Positions 52,285-57,741 of a stretch of 57,741 nucleotides of DNA are shown one piece after another (position 1 is the stretch's first letter; the number at the start of each line of letters is the position of its first letter). The stretch is from UBA7960 sp964348755. GTDB taxonomy: Bacteria > Bacteroidota > Bacteroidia > Bacteroidales > UBA7960. Location of the stretch: NCBI GenBank assembly GCA_964348755.1, contig CAYGDW010000013.1, positions 1 through 57,741 on the forward strand. Direction: 5' to 3'. A program made the position numbers and the translations under genes. The notes below the pieces were generated by a model. The model did not search any database. It worked only from the letters and a program-made list of their open reading frames with translations, and was not told where the DNA came from.

Positions 52285-55077
52285 ATGAACAAATTTTCAT
52301 ATTTAGGAAATATCGAGTTTTCGGTCATTGAAGAATTGTATCAAAAATACACCTCCGACCCTGCCTCTGTCGAACCAACCTGGCGTCAGTTTTTCGAAGG
52401 CTTTGAGTTTGCACGATCTAATTTCGAGCCGCAAAGCGTTTTGAGCGAAAAAATAGCACAGGTATTTGGTAAAGAATTTAAAGTTATTGACCTGATAAAT
52501 GGCTACCGTGAGCGTGGTCATCTCTTTACCAAAACCAACCCTGTACGTTCCCGCCGCCAATACTCCCCCACCCTTGCCCCTGAAAATTTCGGACTGAGCC
52601 CAGAAGACCTTAAAATCACTTTCCAGGCTGGCAATGAAATTGGCATTGGCCCTGGTACCCTCGAAAATATTATTGGGCATTTGCAGCAAACCTATTGCCA
52701 AAGCATAGGTGTTGAATACATGTACATTCGCACTCCCGAAATTGTAGAATGGCTTCGCGGCCGTATGGAATCAAGCCAGAACACTCCGTTTTTTGACCCT
52801 AACAAAAAACTTCAGATACTTCAAAAGCTTTCCGAAGCAGTTGGCTTTGAGCAGTTTTTGCGCAAGCGCTTCCCGGGGCAAAAACGCTTTTCGCTCGAGG
52901 GCTGCGAAGCCCTGATTCCCGCCCTTGATGTTGTAATAGAAAAGGGCACAGAACTTGGCGTAAGCGAGGTAGTTATTGGTATGGCCCATAGGGGCCGTCT
53001 CAACGTGCTGGTTAATATCCTAAAGAAACCATTTCATTATATATTCAACGAATTTGAAGGCAAAGAGTATGACGATGAAACCTTGTTGGGCGATGTTAAA
53101 TACCACATGGGCTGTACCCTCGAAACCTTAACCAGGCAAGGACATACAATAAACCTGAGCATAGTGCCCAACCCGAGTCACCTGGAAGCGGTAAACCCGG
53201 TGGTTGAAGGCATTGCACGGGCAAAAGCCGACCATAAACATAAAGGAAATCATGGCAAGCTGCTGCCCATTTTAATTCATGGCGATGCTTCCATTGCCGG
53301 ACAGGGAATTGTTTATGAGGTGCTGCAAATGTCGCAGCTCCCTGCCTACAAAACCGGCGGCACCCTTCACCTTATAATCAACAACCAACTGGGGTTTACC
53401 ACAAATTACCTCGATGCCCGCTCAAGCACTTATTGCACCGATGTGGCCAAAACAATACAGTCGCCCATTTTTCATGTAAATAGCGATGATGTGGAAGCGG
53501 TGGCTTTTACCATCGAATTGGCAATGGAGTTCCGCCAGCGATTTCAGCGCGACGTCTTTATTGACCTGCTCGGTTACCGCAAGCACGGACACAACGAAAG
53601 CGACGAGCCCCGGTTTACCCAGCCAATTTTATACAAAATAATTGAAAAACACCCTGACCCGGCAACCATTTATTTAGAAAAACTGGAAAAAGAAAGCATT
53701 TCCTGGAAACAGGAAGCCGAAGCAATCAGAAAAAGCTATGAAAGCTTGCTTGAAAGTGCACTTGAGAAAGCCCGGAAAATTGAAAAAGGACACATTGACC
53801 CCTTTCTCGAAAAAACCTGGAAAGGGTATAAGAAAGCAAGCAAGGAGGATATTTGGCATAGTGCTGATACCGGTGTTGGAAAAGATACCTTAAAAGTTTT
53901 GGGCAACATGGTAACCTTTTTGCCCGACGATAAGCCTTTCTTCAAAAAGACCATAAAATTGATGCAAGAGCGCAAGCAAATGATAGCCAATGGAAGTGGT
54001 ATTGACTGGGCCATGGGCGAAACCCTGGCCTACGCCTCATTGCTCAACCAGGGAGTGCATATACGCTTTAGCGGGCAAGACGTGGAGCGGGGTACTTTCA
54101 GCCACCGCCATGCTGTTATAAAAATGGAAGACTCTGAAGAAGAATATGTTCCACTTAATAACATTGACCAAAGTCAAGCCCGTTTTGAAATTTTCAACTC
54201 GTTGCTTTCTGAGTACGGTGTGTTGGGTTTTGAATATGGCTATGCAATGGCAAGCCCGGGTAGCCTGGTAATTTGGGAAGCTCAGTTTGGCGATTTCAAT
54301 AATGGGGCTCAAATTATTATTGATCAGTTTATTGCCAGCGCCGAAGAGAAATGGAAAGTAATGAACGGCCTGGTAATGTATATGCCACATGGCTTCGAGG
54401 GCCAGGGGCCCGAGCATTCGAGCGCCCGAATGGAACGGTTCCTGGCGCTTTGCGCCGGAAACAATATTCAGGTTGTAAACTGCACCACCCCTGGCAACCT
54501 TTTTCATGTATTAAGGCGGCAAATGTTACGTCCGTTTCGAAAACCAATGGTAATTTTCACCCCAAAAAGCCTGCTCAGGCATCCTAAATGCGTTTCAACA
54601 TTTAATGACCTTTGCAAAGGCCAGTTTATAGAAGTAATTGATGACAACCATGCCAATCCGGAAATAATTGAACGGGTTTTAATTTGCAGCGGAAAAATTT
54701 ATTACGAACTGCTCGAAGAAAAGCTAAGTAAAGCATACCATAATACTGCCATTATTAGGATTGAGCAACTTTTTCCGCTCCCCGAAAAGCAGTTGAAATT
54801 GCATTTGAAAAAATACAAGAAAGCCAAACGGATAATTTGGGTGCAGGAAGAGCCCCAAAATATGGGTGCCTGGCCTTTCCTTGCACTGAACATCGAAGGC
54901 ATTCGGCTAAGTGTTATTGCCCGCCCGCCAAGCGCAAGTCCCGCAAGCGGGTCAAGCAGATTCCACCAGATGCAGCAATCAAAAATCATTGAAAAAGCCT
55001 TTGAAGAGTGCAATTGCAACGATGTTTGCCGCGAATGCCGCCAACTTTGCATAAGCCAATTAGTTAAAACAGACTAA
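52285..55077 (+). CDS. sucA: 2-oxoglutarate dehydrogenase E1 component
   Basis: Thiamine-diphosphate enzyme that decarboxylates 2-oxoglutarate in the TCA cycle and passes the succinyl group to E2. Family blocks in order: YLGNIEFSVIEELYQKY, RYSPTL-type linker, GCEALIPALDVVIEKGTELG, IGMAHRGRLNVLVNI, the thiamine motif HGDASIAGQGIVYEVLQMS, YRKHGHNESDEPRFTQP, RFSGQDVERGTFSHRH and FGDFNNGAQIIIDQF. At 930 aa it is full-length. sucB follows 13 bases later. Confidence 0.97.
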   Translation: MNKFSYLGNIEFSVIEELYQKYTSDPASVEPTWRQFFEGFEFARSNFEPQSVLSEKIAQVFGKEFKVIDLINGYRERGHLFTKTNPVRSRRQYSPTLAPENFGLSPEDLKITFQAGNEIGIGPGTLENIIGHLQQTYCQSIGVEYMYIRTPEIVEWLRGRMESSQNTPFFDPNKKLQILQKLSEAVGFEQFLRKRFPGQKRFSLEGCEALIPALDVVIEKGTELGVSEVVIGMAHRGRLNVLVNILKKPFHYIFNEFEGKEYDDETLLGDVKYHMGCTLETLTRQGHTINLSIVPNPSHLEAVNPVVEGIARAKADHKHKGNHGKLLPILIHGDASIAGQGIVYEVLQMSQLPAYKTGGTLHLIINNQLGFTTNYLDARSSTYCTDVAKTIQSPIFHVNSDDVEAVAFTIELAMEFRQRFQRDVFIDLLGYRKHGHNESDEPRFTQPILYKIIEKHPDPATIYLEKLEKESISWKQEAEAIRKSYESLLESALEKARKIEKGHIDPFLEKTWKGYKKASKEDIWHSADTGVGKDTLKVLGNMVTFLPDDKPFFKKTIKLMQERKQMIANGSGIDWAMGETLAYASLLNQGVHIRFSGQDVERGTFSHRHAVIKMEDSEEEYVPLNNIDQSQARFEIFNSLLSEYGVLGFEYGYAMASPGSLVIWEAQFGDFNNGAQIIIDQFIASAEEKWKVMNGLVMYMPHGFEGQGPEHSSARMERFLALCAGNNIQVVNCTTPGNLFHVLRRQMLRPFRKPMVIFTPKSLLRHPKCVSTFNDLCKGQFIEVIDDNHANPEIIERVLICSGKIYYELLEEKLSKAYHNTAIIRIEQLFPLPEKQLKLHLKKYKKAKRIIWVQEEPQNMGAWPFLALNIEGIRLSVIARPPSASPASGSSRFHQMQQSKIIEKAFEECNCNDVCRECRQLCISQLVKTD

Positions 55078-55090
55078 AACCAGATCAAAA

Positions 55091-56398
55091 ATGCTAATAG
55101 AAATAAGAGTACCCTGGGCGGGCGAATCGATTACACAGGTTGAACTTGCCCGCTGGCTGGTAGAAAATGGCACTTACGTGAAAAAGGATCAGGATATAGC
55201 CGAGATCGATTCTGATAAAGCCACCCTGACTATAAGCGCCCAGGAAGCCGGAAAGATAGATATTATGGTACAGGAAGGCACCACCACCGAGCCAGGAAAG
55301 ATTATTGGCAAGATTGATACCGCATCAACAGCTCCTGTACCAACAATAAACCAAACAGAACCCGCAGTGGTATCCGCGGAAGCGAAAAAAGAAGTTAAAC
55401 CGGACGGGCCAGCAGCACTAACCGAAACCCAGCAAAAAATGCCCGAAGGCATAGAGCTTAAACCAGCCGGGGCATTTACCTTTTCGCCCCAGGCACAAAA
55501 ACTGCTCAACGAACTTGGCATACCAAAACCTGGCATTGCCCTGAACCCCGATGGCCGGCGCATTACCCGCAACGACATACTTGAGGCCATTGCAGCACAC
55601 TCACAAAAAGAATCTGGCCAAAAAAACCAGGATAATTTAGCGGGGGCCGCTACTTCCTGGACCGGAACCCGGAACGAAGAGCGCAAAAAAATGTCAACCC
55701 TCAGAAGCAAAGTGGCCGAGCGGCTGGTGGCTGTTAAAAATCAAACCGCCATGCTTACCACATTTAACGAGGTGGATATGTCGGCCCTTCAGAATCTCAG
55801 AACAAAATACCAACAAAAATTTCAGGAGAAATATGGTATTAGGCTTGGATATATGTCGTTATTTGCAAAAGCCATAACCGAGGCCATTACCTGGTTTCCA
55901 CAGGTAAACGGCCGCATTGAAAACAACCATATTGTTATTGCGGGTTACGTAGATTTGGGCATTGCAGTGAGCACTGCCAAAGGACTGATGGTTCCGGTAA
56001 TACGCAATGCAGAAATGCTTTCAATTGCCGGCCTCGAAATAAAAATTGCCGCATTGGCCCAAAAAGCCCGCGAAAATAAAATCAGTATTGAAGAATTGAC
56101 AGGCGGTACAATTTCAATTACCAATGGAGGGGTGTTTGGGTCCATGCTATCGACCCCAATTATTAATCCGCCGCAAAGCGCCATACTGGGTATGCACAAT
56201 ATTGTTGAGCGGCCGGTGGCTATAAATGGCCGCGTTGAAATAAGGCCTGTAATGTATGTTGCCCTTAGCTACGATCACCGCATTATAGATGGCAAAGAAT
56301 CGGTAGGTTTTTTGGTAAAGGTAAAGGAGATGATTGAGCACCCAGACCGAATGCTGTTTGGTGGCAACGACCCACTGGCAGGCTTGCTGGGTTTGTAA
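55091..56398 (+). CDS. sucB: dihydrolipoyl succinyltransferase, E2 of 2-oxoglutarate dehydrogenase
   Basis: Accepts the succinyl group on a lipoyl arm and transfers it to CoA. The N-terminal lipoyl domain has the modified lysine Lys43 in EIDSDKATLTIS. A Pro/Ala/Lys-rich linker leads to the E1/E3-binding domain (FSPQAQKLLNELGIPK). The catalytic domain ends with SYDHRIIDGKESVGFLVKV, containing the catalytic His and Asp. Length 435 aa. E3 (lipoamide dehydrogenase) is not in the window and must be encoded elsewhere. Confidence 0.96.
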   Translation: MLIEIRVPWAGESITQVELARWLVENGTYVKKDQDIAEIDSDKATLTISAQEAGKIDIMVQEGTTTEPGKIIGKIDTASTAPVPTINQTEPAVVSAEAKKEVKPDGPAALTETQQKMPEGIELKPAGAFTFSPQAQKLLNELGIPKPGIALNPDGRRITRNDILEAIAAHSQKESGQKNQDNLAGAATSWTGTRNEERKKMSTLRSKVAERLVAVKNQTAMLTTFNEVDMSALQNLRTKYQQKFQEKYGIRLGYMSLFAKAITEAITWFPQVNGRIENNHIVIAGYVDLGIAVSTAKGLMVPVIRNAEMLSIAGLEIKIAALAQKARENKISIEELTGGTISITNGGVFGSMLSTPIINPPQSAILGMHNIVERPVAINGRVEIRPVMYVALSYDHRIIDGKESVGFLVKVKEMIEHPDRMLFGGNDPLAGLLGL

Positions 56399-56425
56399 AA
56401 TATTGTTAAACCCAAATATTGTGTC

Positions 56426-56950
56426 ATGGCACTTATTAAAACCATTAGGGGCTTTACTCCCAGGTTCGGACAAGACTGCTTCCTGGCCGACAATTCCACC
56501 ATTATTGGCAATGTGATAATGGGCGATAATTGCAGTGTGTGGTTCAATGCCGTGGTGCGAGGCGATGTAAACTACATACACATAGGCAACAAAGTAAACA
56601 TTCAGGATGGGGCCATTATACACGGCACATTTGAAACCGCCCCAACCACTATTGGCAACAACGTATCAATTGCTCACAAAGCTATAGTGCATGGCTGCAC
56701 CATTCAGGACAATGTGCTTATAGGCATGAATGCCATAGTAATGGATAATGCCGTGATTGGCAAAAACTCTATTGTTGCAGCAGGTGCGGTGGTGCTTGAA
56801 AATACTGTAGTAGAACCAGGGAGCGTGTATGCAGGCATCCCGGCAAAAAAAATAAAGAATATAAGCCAGGAGCTTACCAGCGGTTTGTTGCGGCGCATTT
56901 CGGAAAACTACGTTAAATACAGTGGGTGGTACCTTGATTCAGAAGAATAA
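56426..56950 (+). CDS. gamma-class carbonic anhydrase-like hexapeptide protein
   Basis: A left-handed beta-helix of hexapeptide repeats (I/V-x-x-N/D-x-x) in the YrdA/PaaY/gamma-CA group. The three metal-binding histidines of the gamma class are in place: His66 (AIIHGT), His84 (SIAHKA) and His89 (IVHGC). Arg and Asp in VVRGDVNYI are also conserved. It could hydrate CO2 or have a different acyl-related role, as YrdA-like members are often of unclear activity. Length 174 aa. It lies 28 bases after sucB. Confidence 0.88.
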   Translation: MALIKTIRGFTPRFGQDCFLADNSTIIGNVIMGDNCSVWFNAVVRGDVNYIHIGNKVNIQDGAIIHGTFETAPTTIGNNVSIAHKAIVHGCTIQDNVLIGMNAIVMDNAVIGKNSIVAAGAVVLENTVVEPGSVYAGIPAKKIKNISQELTSGLLRRISENYVKYSGWYLDSEE

Positions 56951-56982
56951 AAAAAGCCCCTCGAAAAGGGGCCTTTCTTTGT
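56949..56982. terminator. bidirectional intrinsic terminator
   Basis: GCCCCT and AGGGGC arms around CGAA, with an A-run on one side and a T-rich tract (TTTCTTT) on the other. It lies between the convergent gamma-CA and Skp genes. Confidence 0.85.
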
Positions 56983-56998
56983 TAATCACAAATTCGGG

Positions 56999-57508
56999 TT
57001 AGTTAATTTTTAACTTTGCTCTAACCAGGCCTAAAATATCGTCAGCAGGAGGAGAGAACAAAACCGAGCCGGCACTGGTATCTAAAATATACGAGTACCC
57101 ATTTTCTCTGGCCACTTCTTCAATGGCTTTGCGGGCGGCTTCCATAATTGGGCTGAGCAAACGGCTTTCAGTTTGCGCAAGGTCTTGCTGGGCCATTTCC
57201 TGAAACTCCTGAATACGCTCTTGCAGGCTGGTTAGTTCGCGCTGCTTCGAAGTTTTGATCAAATCAGAAAAGGTTGACTCATTTGCTAGATAATCAGTGT
57301 ATTTGGTCTGAAGCTCAGTTTGTAATTCAGTAAATTTTGTCTCAAGGTCACGTGCATGTTTTTCGAGCTGAGTCTGAGCTTCCTGACGCCCTGGCATAAT
57401 ACTCAGAAGCTGGTTTGCGTTAATGTGGCCAATTTTTAATGATTGGGCTGTAGCTGTGGCACCCATAAATAGGAGGGCCAGAAGAGGGAGAAAAAGAAGT
57501 TTTTTCAT
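56999..57508 (-). CDS. OmpH/Skp-family periplasmic chaperone
   Basis: A signal peptide (MKKLLFLPLLALLFMGATATA) is followed by the family start SLKIGHINANQLLSIMPG, then a long charged coiled coil (about residues 40-125; EKHARDLETKFTELQTELQ) and the C-terminal core ENGYSYILDTSAGSVLF. Skp binds unfolded outer-membrane proteins in the periplasm as a trimer. Length 169 aa. In Bacteroidota such genes often sit next to bamA, but not here. No lipobox is seen. Confidence 0.92.
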   Translation of the reverse strand: MKKLLFLPLLALLFMGATATAQSLKIGHINANQLLSIMPGRQEAQTQLEKHARDLETKFTELQTELQTKYTDYLANESTFSDLIKTSKQRELTSLQERIQEFQEMAQQDLAQTESRLLSPIMEAARKAIEEVARENGYSYILDTSAGSVLFSPPADDILGLVRAKLKIN

Positions 57509-57640
57509 TTAATTTAATTTCGCGTTGATTAATACTTTTTGTTTGGTGCACAAAAATAAATATAAAAATCATGCCAAACTACATTTTAACAGCATTTAAG
57601 AAGAGGGCAAAAAAATCGGGAGCACATTGAAAAAATTTTT

Positions 57641-57669
57641 TTTGTTTAAAAAAAATGCTAGTATATTTG
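57641..57669 (+). promoter_or_regulatory. tRNA-Gly promoter
   Basis: TTTG at 57641-57644 and TATATTTG at 57662-57669. The -7 element is perfect; spacing is 17, so the -33 match may be coincidental. Transcription should start just before the tRNA. Confidence 0.55.
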
Positions 57670-57687
57670 CAGCCTCAAAACCCAACT

Positions 57688-57741
<54 letters not shown>

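Overview
The window looks like a chromosomal segment of a Bacteroidota bacterium, probably of the class Bacteroidia. The evidence is type IX secretion components (Plug, PorT and PorP/SprF families), a giant PKD protein with a CHU_C-type C-terminal domain, a TonB-dependent receptor with a carboxypeptidase-like N-terminal domain, a six-gene Na+-translocating NADH:quinone reductase, and promoters of the Bacteroidota type (TTTG, about 20 bp, TAnnTTTG). A 2-oxoglutarate dehydrogenase pair suggests a respiratory, oxygen-using life style.

Layout. 0.1-8.8 kb: a conserved unknown gene, then a leftward cluster nqrABCDEF, CDF cation exporter and apbE (the flavin transferase that matures NqrB and NqrC). 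8.8-16.7 kb: housekeeping and envelope genes: the secretion Plug protein, thiS, a membrane protein, an aspartate aminotransferase with pdxH, porT, a TrmH-type methyltransferase with a sirtuin, and a small secreted protein. 16.8-20.1 kb: an accessory stretch with a receiver protein anchored by a C-terminal membrane helix, a palindromic A/T element, a roughly 620-nt structured non-coding RNA with its own promoter and terminator, and an internally deleted IS4-type transposase, flanked by two copies of a dispersed repeat. 20.1-26.9 kb: a YkgJ-type protein, then a leftward operon of a GbsR/MarR regulator, a LolA-like protein, two MacB/LolC-like permeases, an ATPase and a beta-barrel. Two more copies of the dispersed repeat fill the leaders of the permeases. 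27.4-29.0 kb: arsenic genes (arsC, acr3). 29.2-37.1 kb: a hydrolase, a DUF418 membrane protein, a conserved gene broken by an amber codon, an AbgT transporter, an S9 peptidase and a TPR protein. 37.3-44.8 kb: asnB, a TonB-dependent receptor and a beta-helix lipoprotein whose promoters share 11-bp-periodic operator repeats, and a small lipoprotein. 44.8-51.8 kb: PorP/SprF and its 1.9-thousand-residue PKD cargo. 52.3-57.7 kb: sucA, sucB, a gamma-type carbonic anhydrase, a Skp/OmpH chaperone and the start of tRNA-Gly.

How the parts fit. Na+-NQR and the 2-oxoglutarate dehydrogenase complex belong to respiration. Plug, PorT and PorP/SprF serve secretion of proteins such as the PKD cargo. The GbsR-controlled operon looks like a transport route from inner to outer membrane (permeases, ATPase, periplasmic carrier, barrel) with unknown cargo. 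The most novel items are the long structured RNA at 18.1-18.7 kb, the leader repeat family, the shared OmpR-family-like operator in front of the receptor and lipoprotein genes, the membrane-tethered receiver and the amber-interrupted conserved gene. All calls come from reading the sequence; no database search was possible.
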